This document shows, in pieces, positions 26,357 through 35,076 of a stretch of DNA of 64,000 nt (position 1 is its first letter; the number at the start of each line of letters is the position of its first letter). A program made the translations under genes and the position numbers. The DNA comes from BOG-908 sp963751795 (GTDB taxonomy: Bacteria > Pseudomonadota > Alphaproteobacteria > Acetobacterales > Acetobacteraceae). The stretch covers positions 62,001 to 126,000 of the forward strand of contig CAVVVI010000003.1 in NCBI GenBank assembly GCA_963751795.1, written 5' to 3'. The notes beneath the pieces were generated by a model. The model was given only the letters and a program-made list of their open reading frames with translations, had not been told where the DNA came from and searched no databases.

Positions 26357-27843
26357 TTGGCGTCAGTTATTGAGGTTTTGCGGGCTGCAAAGTTCGGGAG
26401 TTCGCACTGCTGAGGACGAGAGAGAGCGCCTAAAACAATACTTTGTTAAGACCGAGCAGTGGTCGCGGGTGTTTGGCGGTGATGTAGACGTTGTATATGG
26501 CGCTAAAGGGAGCGGCAAAAGCGCAATCTACGGATTGATACTGGACAGTCAGGATGAATTGTTTGATCGACAAATACTGGTGGTTCCGGCTGAAAACCCT
26601 CAAGGTGCCCCAGCCTTCAAAGACATTTCCAGTGATCCTCCCAAAACACAGTCTGAGTTTGTGGATCTTTGGAAGCTGTACATACTTTGCATAGCTGCTG
26701 AACAGATCAAGCAACTGGGGTACTCGTCTCATAATGTCGCGACATTGCTTCAGAGATTAGAGGACGCTGATTTGTTGCAGGCTGGATCCAGTCTAAGCAA
26801 GGTTCTGAGATATTCTCTCGACTACGTTCGTAGGCTGTCGGCAATAGAAGCGTCCATTAATCTTGACCCCACTACTGGCCTTCCTACGGGGCTTGGAGGG
26901 AAGATCTCTTTAAAGGAGCCTACTGCGGCACAGGCGAGGGCTGGGGTAATGTCGCTAAATGACATGTTCCAGGTGGCCAACAACGCATTGGAGGACGCAG
27001 GATATGCTTTGTGGATCTGCCTTGATCGCTTGGACGTGGCATTCGCAGACAGGCCTGGCTTGGAGGCTGACGCCCTGCGGGCACTCTTCAAATGCTATCT
27101 CGATGTGAGACGTTATCCAAAAGTCCAATTAAAGATTTTTCTACGTTCCGACATCTGGCGACAGATTTCGGCGGGGCTGCGTGAGGCAAGCCATATTGAG
27201 CGAAGCCTTACGATTGAGTGGAATGACGACAGTCTCATGAATCTCACGGTTCGCAGAACTCCTCTCCAACCAGGAAATTTCGGACTTCTATAATGTCGCG
27301 CCGGACCGAACACTGGCTGACTTTTCCAGTCAGCAAAATTTGATGAAGGCCGTATTTCCCGATCAGGTTGAGTTAGGACCCAATAAGCCGCAAACGTTCA
27401 AGTGGATTCTTGGGCGAACGCAAGACGCATCTGGAAACAACGCTCCTAGAGAGTTGATCCATTTCCTCAACGAGCTTCGTGACAAACAGATTAGACGTTT
27501 GGAGCTTCGCATGCCGGAGCCGAGTGACAACCGCCTATTTGAGCAGGCGTCCTTTAAAGAGGCGCTGCCAGCAGTCTCGAAGGCACGTCTGGAGCTTACT
27601 CTTTACGCAGAATTTCCACCTTTGATGCCGTACATCGAAAAGCTGAAAAAGCAAAAATCAGAGCAGACAACCTGCCATTTGGCTAGTTTATGGGCTGTTT
27701 CGGAGCCCGAGGCGGCGAGACTAGCTAGCCAATTAGCGGACGTAGGATTTTTCAAAGAAGTGAAGGCGTCCACAGGCTCGACTTGGTGGGTTCCGTTCCT
27801 CTATCGACCTGCTCTGGACTTGATAATGGGTCAATCAGATTGA
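26357..27843 (+). pseudogene. P-loop ATPase of the Sll1717 type, two frameshifts
   Basis: The gene starts at TTG 26357 behind a strong AGGAGAGG site: ASVIEVLRAAKFG, then the frame breaks at about 26391-26393, where one extra base separates KFG from VRTAEDERERLKQYF. The second block has Walker A VYGAKGSGKSAI, Walker B-like WICLDRLDVAF and IFLRSDIWRQI. It breaks again at about 27257; the third frame resumes with LLSNQEISDFYNVAP and runs to a stop at 27843. Repaired, the protein is about 495 residues, matching P-loop ATPases of the Sll1717 family, often found in defence or accessory regions. Lower GC suggests acquisition. Either a true pseudogene or sequencing errors. Confidence 0.75.
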
Positions 27844-27953
27844 CGCACGATCGTCTTTTCTCGAAGGAGAACAGCCAAGTTTCGGGAAGAGGCAATCCTA
27901 GTTTCGATCTGCACGGTTCGCGAGTTTCATTTTGCTGATGGCGACACGTTGCG

Positions 27954-29291
27954 TCAGGTGGTGGGGAGCCAGATGGTGAAGGTGGCGCCGGTGCCGGGTT
28001 CGCTGTCGATGAGGAGGACGCCGCGGTGGCGGTTGATGATGTGTTTGACGATGGCCAGGCCGAGGCCGGTGCCGCCGACGGCGCGTGAGCGGCTGGCGTC
28101 CACGCGGTAGAAGCGTTCGGTGAGGCGGGGGAGGTGTTGGCGGGGGATGCCGGGGCCGTCGTCTTTGACGGCGAGGAGCAGGCCGGGGCGGGCGGGGTAG
28201 CGGGGGTCGGGCGGGGCGGCGGCCAGGGTGAGGGCGATGGTGCCGCCGTCGCGGCCGTATTTGAGTGCGTTGTCGAGCAGGTTGGCGGCGACCTGTTCGA
28301 GCTGGTCGGTATCGCCCAGGACCGGGGGCAGGGCCGGGTCGGCGCGGAAATCGATATGGACGTGGCGGGCGGCGAGTGCGGGCTGGAAGCCGGCGAGGAT
28401 GCGTTCGGCGACGCCGTGCATGTCCACCTGGTCGGCGGGCGGGAGGTGCTCGGTGATCTCCACGCGCGAGAGGTGGAGGAGATCGTCGATCAGGCGGCTC
28501 ATGCGTTCGGCCTGTTCGGCCATGATGGCGAGGAAGCGGGCCTGGGCGGGGGGATCGTCGGCGGCGGGGCCGCGCAGCGTGGCGATGAAGCCGATGAGGC
28601 TGGCGAGCGGCGTGCGGAGTTCGTGGCTGGAGTTGGCGATGAAGTCGGCGCGCATGCGTTCGACGGCGCGTTCGCGTGTGCGGTCGGAGAGGACGGCGAG
28701 AATGCCGGCGCCGCCGGCGAGCGGTGAGTCGAGCGCGGTGACCATGGCCTGGACTTCGCGGGCTACGGGGACGGGGATGCGCAGATCGGCCCATTGCGGG
28801 ACGGCGGCGGGGCCGGCGGCCGCGGCACGGTCGATGGCGGCGCGCAGTTCGGGGTGGCGCAGGACGGCGCCCATGTCTTCCCCGAAGGCGGCGCGGGCGG
28901 CGGCGTTGGCGCGGCGTACGCTGCGATCGAGGCCGAGGAGCAGCAGTGGGTCGGGCAGGCGTTCGACGATGGAGGCTTCGGCGCGGAGCATGCGGTCGAG
29001 CAGGGCGGACTGTTCGCGCAGGGTGGCGGAGATGTGGTCGATTTCGGTGAGGATGGCGCGGTTGAGCGCGCGTGGCGGCGGGCGGGGCGAGGGGGCGCCG
29101 GTGCCGGCCAGATGGAGGCGGTGGGCGAGCGTGCGCAGGTCGCGCGACCAGAGGCGGGCGAGCAGGAGGGCGGCGAGCGTGGTGGCGGCGGCGGCCAGTG
29201 CGGCGGGGCGCAGCGCGAGCTGGCCGGTGGCGGCGAGGATGGCGAAGGCGGCGGCGGGCGTGGCGGCGAGGGCGGCGGTGATGCGGAGCAT
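27954..29291 (-). CDS. PhoR-like sensor histidine kinase
   Basis: 445 residues from ATG 29291. Two N-terminal hydrophobic stretches (RITAALAATPAAAFAILAAT; LAAAATTLAALLLARL), a PAS-like region (about 95-190), the HisKA H-box FIANSSHELRTPLASL, and an HATPase_c domain with NLLDNALKYG (N box), DDGPGIP (G1) and GGTGLGLAIVKHI (G2). It phosphorylates an unlinked response regulator; no regulator or pst genes are adjacent. PhoR assignment rests on architecture and the H-box context only. Confidence 0.85.
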   Translation of the reverse strand: MLRITAALAATPAAAFAILAATGQLALRPAALAAAATTLAALLLARLWSRDLRTLAHRLHLAGTGAPSPRPPPRALNRAILTEIDHISATLREQSALLDRMLRAEASIVERLPDPLLLLGLDRSVRRANAAARAAFGEDMGAVLRHPELRAAIDRAAAAGPAAVPQWADLRIPVPVAREVQAMVTALDSPLAGGAGILAVLSDRTRERAVERMRADFIANSSHELRTPLASLIGFIATLRGPAADDPPAQARFLAIMAEQAERMSRLIDDLLHLSRVEITEHLPPADQVDMHGVAERILAGFQPALAARHVHIDFRADPALPPVLGDTDQLEQVAANLLDNALKYGRDGGTIALTLAAAPPDPRYPARPGLLLAVKDDGPGIPRQHLPRLTERFYRVDASRSRAVGGTGLGLAIVKHIINRHRGVLLIDSEPGTGATFTIWLPTT

Positions 29292-29348
29292 GCGGTGGTG
29301 TCCGGATCGGGTGGGAGCGCGGCGTGGTTCGGGGTGGTGAGGCGGTGG

Positions 29349-29375
29349 GCCGGCCGGGCACCGCACCCGGCCGGC
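29349..29375 (-). terminator. Hairpin between the LpoA-like and kinase genes
   Basis: A perfect 10-bp inverted repeat (GCCGGCCGGG / CCCGGCCGGC) with a 7-base loop lies seven bases past the LpoA-like stop and 58 bases before the kinase start. A likely transcription end separating the two minus-strand genes. Confidence 0.6.
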
Positions 29376-29381
29376 TGGTGC

Positions 29382-30683
29382 CTAGGAGGCGGGCGAGGAC
29401 AGGTCGGTGGGCGCGGGACTGATGAGGCCGGTGCCGACTTCGTAGATGGCGAGTGCGCGGCGGACGTGGCCGTCGGGCAGGAGGACGAGGGCGCCGTCCA
29501 CGCCGGAGAAGCCGTCGGGCTTGGTGAGCGCGGTGGCGGAGTAGTCGTGGTCTTCGGCCAGAGCGCGGCCGATCAGCGTGGCGTCGAAGGCGATATCGGC
29601 GATAGCGGGGGGTGCGAAGCCGTATTTGCCCTGGAAGGCGGCGGTGAAGGCGCTGCGCTGGGTGGGGTCGGGCACCGCGTACCAGGCGCCGGCGAGCTTG
29701 TGCAGGTGCTGGGCCGATTGCGCCCAGTAGCTGGGGCCGAGCAGGCGGACCTGCGGGGCGGCGACATCGTAGGCGGGCAGGCGGTCGGCCAGGCGGCGCA
29801 GGGCTTCGCCGTTGGCGGCCAGCACCAGCGTATCGAAGGGTGGCGGGGCGCTGGGCTGGGCGGCGAGGATGGCGGCCTGCTGGCGGGAGGCCGGATCGGT
29901 GCTCTCGCGCATGGCGCGGATGTGTTCCTGCATTTCGCCTTGGCGGGCTTCGAAATTGGTGAGCGAGCGCAGGGCGGCGTCGGCGCTGCCGGTATCGCCG
30001 CCGCCGCGCTGGATGTTGGGGGGTTCGAAGCCGGCCTGGCTGGCGGCATCGACCAGCGCGGTTTGCAGGGCGTCGCCGAAGGAGCCTTCGGGCAGCAGGG
30101 CGGCGAGGTGCTGGCGGCCTTCGGCGCGGGCGGCGGCGACCAGGCGGCGCATCTGCTGATCGGGCGTGACGCCGAGCGGCCAGACGCCGGGCGCGGCGAT
30201 GGCGGGATCGGAGCTGAAGGAGAGGATTGCGATGTTGGCGGGCGTGGCGACGGCGGCGACCGCCTGGGTTTCGGCCGCGGTGAGGGGGCCGAGGATCATG
30301 AGGTCGCCGGCGGCGATGGCGGCCTGGGCCTGGGCGGCGGCGCGGGTGGGATCGCCCCCGGTATCGCGGATATCGAGCGGGGGGGCGCCGGCGGCCGAGG
30401 CGGCCAGGCTGGCGGCCTGCTGCATGGTGATGGCGGTGGCGGCGTTGGGGCCGGAGAGGGGCAGCAGGAGAGCGAGGCGGCGCGGGCCTTGCGGCTGGGC
30501 GGGCGGTGGTGCCACGCTGAATTGCGGGGGCGCCGGCGGCCCTGGCGGCGCCTGCACGCAGGCGGACAGCAGCAGCGCGGATGCGAGTAGGCCCCATGCC
30601 GGACGAAGCTTTGATGCCGGATGATTCGGCCGCTGGGGGTGAGGCCCCGATGCTGGGTGAGGCCCCGATGCTTGGTGAAGCAT
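29382..30683 (-). CDS. LpoA-like penicillin-binding-protein activator, lipoprotein
   Basis: 433 residues from ATG 30683; AGGGAG lies eight bases upstream. An unusually long N-region precedes the lipoprotein signal LLASALLLSAC, with acylated C42, then a proline-rich linker. The rest is a periplasmic-binding-protein (Leu/Ile/Val-type) fold: RRLALLLPLSGPNAATA, DTGGDPTRAAAQAQAAI and ILGPLTAAETQAVA. LpoA proteins activate class A PBPs at the outer membrane. It is divergent from rsmI, the usual neighbour of lpoA; here the start regions nearly touch. Confidence 0.85.
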   Translation of the reverse strand: MLHQASGPHPASGPHPQRPNHPASKLRPAWGLLASALLLSACVQAPPGPPAPPQFSVAPPPAQPQGPRRLALLLPLSGPNAATAITMQQAASLAASAAGAPPLDIRDTGGDPTRAAAQAQAAIAAGDLMILGPLTAAETQAVAAVATPANIAILSFSSDPAIAAPGVWPLGVTPDQQMRRLVAAARAEGRQHLAALLPEGSFGDALQTALVDAASQAGFEPPNIQRGGGDTGSADAALRSLTNFEARQGEMQEHIRAMRESTDPASRQQAAILAAQPSAPPPFDTLVLAANGEALRRLADRLPAYDVAAPQVRLLGPSYWAQSAQHLHKLAGAWYAVPDPTQRSAFTAAFQGKYGFAPPAIADIAFDATLIGRALAEDHDYSATALTKPDGFSGVDGALVLLPDGHVRRALAIYEVGTGLISPAPTDLSSPAS

Positions 30684-30706
30684 GTGTGTCGCTCCCTGAC
30701 GATGCG

Positions 30707-31567
30707 ATGGATGATGCGGCAGCGGCTGCGCCGGGACTTGTGCTGGTTTCCACCCCCATCGGCAACCTAGGCGATATGACGCTGCGGGGGCTGGCAGCGT
30801 TGCGGGGCGCCGATCTGGTGCTGTGCGAGGACACGCGGATGACGGCGCGGCTGCTGGGCCATTACGGCGTGGCGGCGCGCACGGCGGCGTTGCATGAGCA
30901 CAACGAGGATGCGCGGACCGGCGAGGTGCTGGCGCGGCTGGCGGCTGGCGGGCGGGTGGCGCTCGTATCGGATGCCGGCACGCCGCTGGTGAGCGACCCC
31001 GGCTACCGGCTGGTGCGGGCAGCGATTGCGGCGGGGCATCGGGTGGAGGCCGCCCCGGGGGCCAATGCGGCGGTGACGGCGCTGGTGCTGTCGGGCCTGC
31101 CGCCGCATCCGTTCCTGTTCATGGGGTTTGCGGCCCCGCGGCAGGCGGCGCGGCTGGCGGGGTTTGCGCGGCTGCGGGCGGCCGAGCAGGCGGGGTTGGC
31201 GGCGACCCTGGTGTGGTACGAGGCGCCGCACCGGCTGGGCGAGATGCTGGCCGATCTGGCGGCGACTTTTGGCGCGGCGCGGCCGGCGGCGGTGGCACGC
31301 GAGCTGACCAAGCGGTTCGAGGAGGTGCGGCGCGACACGCTGGGCGTGCTGGCCGCGTGGTATGGCGCGCATGCGGCGCGCGGCGAGGTGACGGTGGTGG
31401 TGGGGCCGGCCGAGGCGGCAGCGGCGGTGGGCGAGGCGGATGTGGATGCGTTGCTGGCGGCGGCGTTGCGGACGATGAGCGTGCGTGAGGCGGTGGCGGG
31501 TGTGGCGGCGGCGACGGGGGTGGCGCGGCGGGTGGTTTATGCGCGGGCTTTGGGGATGCGGGGGTAG
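30707..31567 (+). CDS. rsmI: 16S rRNA (cytidine(1402)-2'-O)-methyltransferase
   Basis: 286 residues from ATG 30707, the usual RsmI length. SAM-dependent tetrapyrrole-methylase fold: GLVLVSTPIGNLGDMTLRG, LCEDTRMTARLLGHYG, ALVSDAGTPLVSDPGYRLV, then a late ELTKRFEEVRRDTL. It methylates the ribose of C1402 in 16S rRNA. The open frame extends upstream to 30581, and that extension contains direct repeats; it would overlap the divergent lipoprotein gene, so the inner ATG is preferred, though the start is not certain. Confidence 0.9.
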   Translation: MDDAAAAAPGLVLVSTPIGNLGDMTLRGLAALRGADLVLCEDTRMTARLLGHYGVAARTAALHEHNEDARTGEVLARLAAGGRVALVSDAGTPLVSDPGYRLVRAAIAAGHRVEAAPGANAAVTALVLSGLPPHPFLFMGFAAPRQAARLAGFARLRAAEQAGLAATLVWYEAPHRLGEMLADLAATFGAARPAAVARELTKRFEEVRRDTLGVLAAWYGAHAARGEVTVVVGPAEAAAAVGEADVDALLAAALRTMSVREAVAGVAAATGVARRVVYARALGMRG

Positions 31568-31569
31568 GG

Positions 31570-31602
31570 GTGGGTGTGGAGTGGGTTTGGAGTGGGTTTG
31601 GA
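31570..31602. repeat. Three-copy 11-bp tandem repeat
   Basis: Three units of GTGGGTKTGGA follow one another immediately after the rsmI stop. Short, GC-rich and possibly slippage-derived; no function suggested. Confidence 0.55.
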
Positions 31603-31772
31603 GTGGCCGAACTAAGTCTAGCGTTTGTGCTGCTGAAGTGTGCAGCACGATTATAACACTTCGTCCTAGCCTTATAACGTGATCTTGGGTTGTGATTACC
31701 TGGATGTTCCCTGGCCACTAAGACGGTCTTTCAGATTTGAGCATCATAAGGATTCTGGGTAGTGTCGTATGA

Positions 31773-32543
31773 ATGCGACTCGGAAAAAGACTGGTGGGTT
31801 GGCTCGGTGGCGCTCTGTGTCTGGCTCCATATGTAAATAAATTCGCTCGGTCTGCGGCTCGCGCCCTTGACTTAGGTGGTTATGCGGATTTTCTGGCCGC
31901 TCACTCTGCGAGTAATGACACTAGTTGGGTGCATGTTGTGACAGAGTACCTCGAAGGTACGCCTCCACTCTATGTCACGGTTCTATTCACGTCTGTAGGT
32001 ATCGGCCTTTTGTACGTTGCTCTCAAGCGCTCGGGGTCTGAACGCGCGAATTCCAAGACCTATGTTGCACCTGCAACATCGTCGTCGATGTCCGCAGAAA
32101 CTTCAAAGAGCCTTATCAGCGAGAAACCGAAAAGTTCGTCTTCGATCGTTATTCAAGCTGTCGGATTGCCGACCCAAGCTGCATATGATTGCAACGAGTT
32201 TACACAAAAAGACGTGACGTATTTCTCCTCGTTTCTTAAGGCGAACCCTCTCCAAGCGGAGAAGCTTTTTGAGCCCTACGTAGGACTGAAGATACCCTTT
32301 TCGGGTGCGCTATGTGGAAATAGTATCAATCCGTTTGGCAACGAATATATCGTAGGCGTTATCGTTAATGGCGGGCAATTTCACGGCGGCATATCTCTGC
32401 TATGTTTTTACCCCAACAAATTTAGAAACTACTTAATGCGGCTCGACGCGGATGAATTGATGTGCGGTGTTGGAACGATCTCGGAAATTTCGCTGGGAAG
32501 TCTTGTGTTAAGAAACTGTTATCCTACGGAAGCTCCGCCCTAA
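31773..32543 (+). CDS. Membrane protein of unknown function
   Basis: 256 residues from ATG 31773. Two hydrophobic segments (about 8-24 and 68-83, LYVTVLFTSVGIGLLYVAL) frame a short exported loop; a Ser/Lys-rich linker follows, then a C-terminal beta-rich domain with GNSINPFGNEYIVGVIVNGGQFHGG and VGTISEISLGSLVLRNC. The latter looks like an OB-fold-type strand pattern, tentatively. GC is lower than for neighbours, suggesting transfer. No family recognised. Confidence 0.6.
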   Translation: MRLGKRLVGWLGGALCLAPYVNKFARSAARALDLGGYADFLAAHSASNDTSWVHVVTEYLEGTPPLYVTVLFTSVGIGLLYVALKRSGSERANSKTYVAPATSSSMSAETSKSLISEKPKSSSSIVIQAVGLPTQAAYDCNEFTQKDVTYFSSFLKANPLQAEKLFEPYVGLKIPFSGALCGNSINPFGNEYIVGVIVNGGQFHGGISLLCFYPNKFRNYLMRLDADELMCGVGTISEISLGSLVLRNCYPTEAPP

Positions 32544-32577
32544 AACTGTGTGTTCAAGCATCGCAGTGACGCAGCGG

Positions 32578-33696
32578 CTACGGCGCGGCAGCCAGCGCGG
32601 TCACGCGGGCGGCGTTGCCGGACCAGGTGTGGTTGGCGGATTCGAGTTGGGTGCGGGCGGCGGTGCCTAGGGATTGGCGGAGGGTTGGGTTGGCGATGAG
32701 GCGTTCGACGGCGGTCCAGAGGGCGGTGGGTTGGTCGGGGGTGAAGAGCAGGGCGGTTTTTTCGTGGGTGAGGATTTCGCGGATGTTGGGTTGGTCCGGG
32801 GCGGCGATGGCGCAGGCGGCGGCCATGTAGTCGAAGATTTTGAGCGGCGAGGCGTAGGGGGTGGCGCTGGGTTGCAGGGCGATGTCGAAGGTGGCGACGG
32901 TGGCGGCGACTTCGGCGGGTTGCAGCAGGCCGGTGAAGGCGATGCGGTGGGCGATGCCGAGGCTGGTGGCGAGTGCCTGCAGATCGGGGATGGCGGGGCC
33001 TTCGCCGACGATGGTGAGCCTGGTGTGGGTGGGGCCGGCGGCCATGCCGCTGATCACGTGGTCCAGCCCGTGCCAGGCGCGCACGAAGCCGACGAAGCCG
33101 AGGGTGACGGTTTGGCTGTCGGGTGAGGCGGCGCGGGGTGGGAAGCGGGCGAGATCGATGCCGTTGGGGATGACGGTGATGCGGGCGGGATCGACGCCGG
33201 CGCGGGTGAGGATTTCGGCCAGCACGTGGGTGACGGGCAGGACGTGGGTGGCGCTGCGCCAGGTGTAGGCTTCCAGGCGGCGGGCCAGGGCAGCCAGGCG
33301 GAGGTTGCCGTGTTTGCGGCGTTCGTCGGCGAGCGGCGAGTTGACTTCGAGCAGCAGGCGGACGCCGTGGCGGCGGGCGAGCCAGGCGCCGGCGAGGAAA
33401 TAGAGGTTGCAGCGTTCGTAGACGATGTCGGGCTGCATGCTGCGCCAGGCGGCGTGCAGGCGGCGATAGGCGGGGATGTTGTAGGCGAGCTCGGCGAGTT
33501 CGCCGAGCGGGCCGGGCAGCAGGCGGCGCAGGCGGGCGATGGTGGTGCTTTCGGCGCCGAACTGGGCGGCGTCGTAGAAGCTGGGGCCGACGATGGTGAC
33601 CTCGTGGCCGGCCTGGCGCAGGGCGCGGACCAGCTCTTCGATGTGCACGCCCTGGCCGTCATGCGAGTTGATGCGGTGGCTGTAGAGGATCTTCAT
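32578..33696 (-). CDS. Glycosyltransferase family 4 protein
   Basis: 372 residues from ATG 33696. A GT-B fold: N-terminal YSHRINSHDGQGVHIEELVRAL acceptor-side domain and a C-terminal donor domain with VIPNGIDLARFPP, LTIVGEGPAIPDL, IAFTGLLQPAEV and the late ASPLKIFDYMAA with the conserved acidic region before it. Transfers a sugar from an NDP-sugar to an envelope glycan or lipid. The glycosidase-like gene lies 26 bases upstream, so the pair may be co-transcribed. Confidence 0.87.
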   Translation of the reverse strand: MKILYSHRINSHDGQGVHIEELVRALRQAGHEVTIVGPSFYDAAQFGAESTTIARLRRLLPGPLGELAELAYNIPAYRRLHAAWRSMQPDIVYERCNLYFLAGAWLARRHGVRLLLEVNSPLADERRKHGNLRLAALARRLEAYTWRSATHVLPVTHVLAEILTRAGVDPARITVIPNGIDLARFPPRAASPDSQTVTLGFVGFVRAWHGLDHVISGMAAGPTHTRLTIVGEGPAIPDLQALATSLGIAHRIAFTGLLQPAEVAATVATFDIALQPSATPYASPLKIFDYMAAACAIAAPDQPNIREILTHEKTALLFTPDQPTALWTAVERLIANPTLRQSLGTAARTQLESANHTWSGNAARVTALAAAP

Positions 33697-33722
33697 GGGG
33701 CTGGCCTGGTGGGGGGGCGGCG

Positions 33723-34922
33723 CTACGCCGGGAAGGGGTTGTGGCCGGACTGGGCCAGGGCGGCCCAGGCGGTGGGTGCCAGATGGGGGACGCGGTAGTA
33801 CAGGAAATCGGGTGCGTTGGTGTCGAGCCCGGTGGACAGGCCGGTTGTGAGCACCGGGGTGGTGCTGGCGTAGATGAGGCCGGAGGGCGCGGTGTTGGCG
33901 CGCAACGTGGCCAGCATGCGGGTGGCGGGCTGGCCGGCCTGGCGCAAGGTGAGCGCGGTGATGGCGGTGCCTTCCAACCAGATGCCGTCGCGATCGGTGT
34001 TGAAATCCACGCCGTCCATGGAGGCGGCGGGGCCGTTGGCGGGCAGGCCGTGGCGGGTGAGCACCCAGCCGAGTGCGCGTTGCCAGGCCGGGAGCGGGTT
34101 GGGGGCCAGCAGCGGCCAGAGGTTGGCATCGAGTGCCGAGTGGGTGTTGAGCGTGCCCTGCGGCGTGAGGCCGGTGGCGAAGCGGCCCTCGCCGGGTTGC
34201 CACATGCTCTCGACAAAGGCGCGGGCGTGGGCGGCCTGGGCCGGGCGGCCGAGGCCGGAAAAGGCGGCGGCGCAGTCGGTGTTGTGTTCGGTGCTGACCC
34301 AGGTGAGGCGCTGCGGGTTTGGTTCGAAGCCGAGGACGCCGCCGGCATAGCCGTGCGGGGTGCGGGTGTTGGCTTCGATCCAGTCGGCGGCGCGCAAGGC
34401 GGGCGCGCGGTAGGCGGGGCCGAGGGCGGACCAGAGGAGCATGGCCCAGGCCAGCACGCCGGTGGCGGTGCCGGCCTGGTAGGCATCCTCCGTCCAGCGT
34501 GCGGCTTGCTGGTTCCACCAGCCGGGCAGGGCGGCGGGCGTTTGGGTGGGGCCGGCGCGGTAGGCGTTGCGCAGGCGGCCGTCGGTGTAGGTGCGGTCGT
34601 GCGCCTGGGCGTGGGCCAGGGCGTCGGCGATGCGGGTGGCGGCTTGCGTGTTGCCGGCGGCGAGCAGGGCCAGGCCGGCGACGGCGTTGTCGTAGGTGTA
34701 GGCGCAGGTGGTTTGGGTTTGGGCGAAGTCGGGTGGGGCGCCGGCCGTGTCGTAGGAGGCGAGCAGGCCGGGGCCGGGCAGGGCGGCGGCGCGGGTGGTG
34801 AGGGTTTGCGCCCAGGGGGCGGGTTGGTCGGGGGTGGTTGCAGCGGGGGTGGCGAGGGCGGGGGTGGCGAGGGCGAGGGTAGCGGGGGCGGTGGCGAGCA
34901 GGGTTCGGCGGGTGAGGGGCAT
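33723..34922 (-). CDS. Exported six-hairpin glycosidase-like protein
   Basis: 399 residues from ATG 34922. The N-terminus TRRTLLATAPATLALATPALA fits a Tat-type or long Sec signal. The mature region is helical with Trp/Tyr/Gly-rich turns (CAYTYDNAVAGLALLAAG, WIEANTRTPHGYAGGVLGF, HNTDCAAAFSGLG, SMDGVDFNTDRDGIWLEG), the pattern of (alpha/alpha)6 barrel glycosidases. Likely a periplasmic glycan-acting enzyme paired with the adjacent glycosyltransferase. Specificity unknown. Confidence 0.65.
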   Translation of the reverse strand: MPLTRRTLLATAPATLALATPALATPAATTPDQPAPWAQTLTTRAAALPGPGLLASYDTAGAPPDFAQTQTTCAYTYDNAVAGLALLAAGNTQAATRIADALAHAQAHDRTYTDGRLRNAYRAGPTQTPAALPGWWNQQAARWTEDAYQAGTATGVLAWAMLLWSALGPAYRAPALRAADWIEANTRTPHGYAGGVLGFEPNPQRLTWVSTEHNTDCAAAFSGLGRPAQAAHARAFVESMWQPGEGRFATGLTPQGTLNTHSALDANLWPLLAPNPLPAWQRALGWVLTRHGLPANGPAASMDGVDFNTDRDGIWLEGTAITALTLRQAGQPATRMLATLRANTAPSGLIYASTTPVLTTGLSTGLDTNAPDFLYYRVPHLAPTAWAALAQSGHNPFPA

Positions 34923-35076
34923 GGTGGCGCGGAGCCTAGGGCAGGCGCGGGCCGGCGAGGCAAGCGTTTCTTTTGCGGATCGGGTACGGGGAGCGCTGGG
35001 GTCGGCGGGCGGGCAGGGCAAGGGTGGTGTGGAAAACCGCTTGCCTTCTGGCCGAGGGCCGCACTGAATCCATACG

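Noticed and set aside
28794..30590. A 598-codon plus-strand frame opposite the kinase and lipoprotein genes
   Set aside because: Low-complexity Gly/Ala sequence; both minus-strand proteins have proper motifs.
31570..31602. CRISPR-like direct repeats
   Set aside because: Three contiguous 11-bp units without spacers. No CRISPR array was found in the window.
35000..35076. A CIRCE element before hrcA
   Set aside because: No TTAGCACTC-N9-GAGTGCTAA-like inverted repeat was seen here or before grpE.
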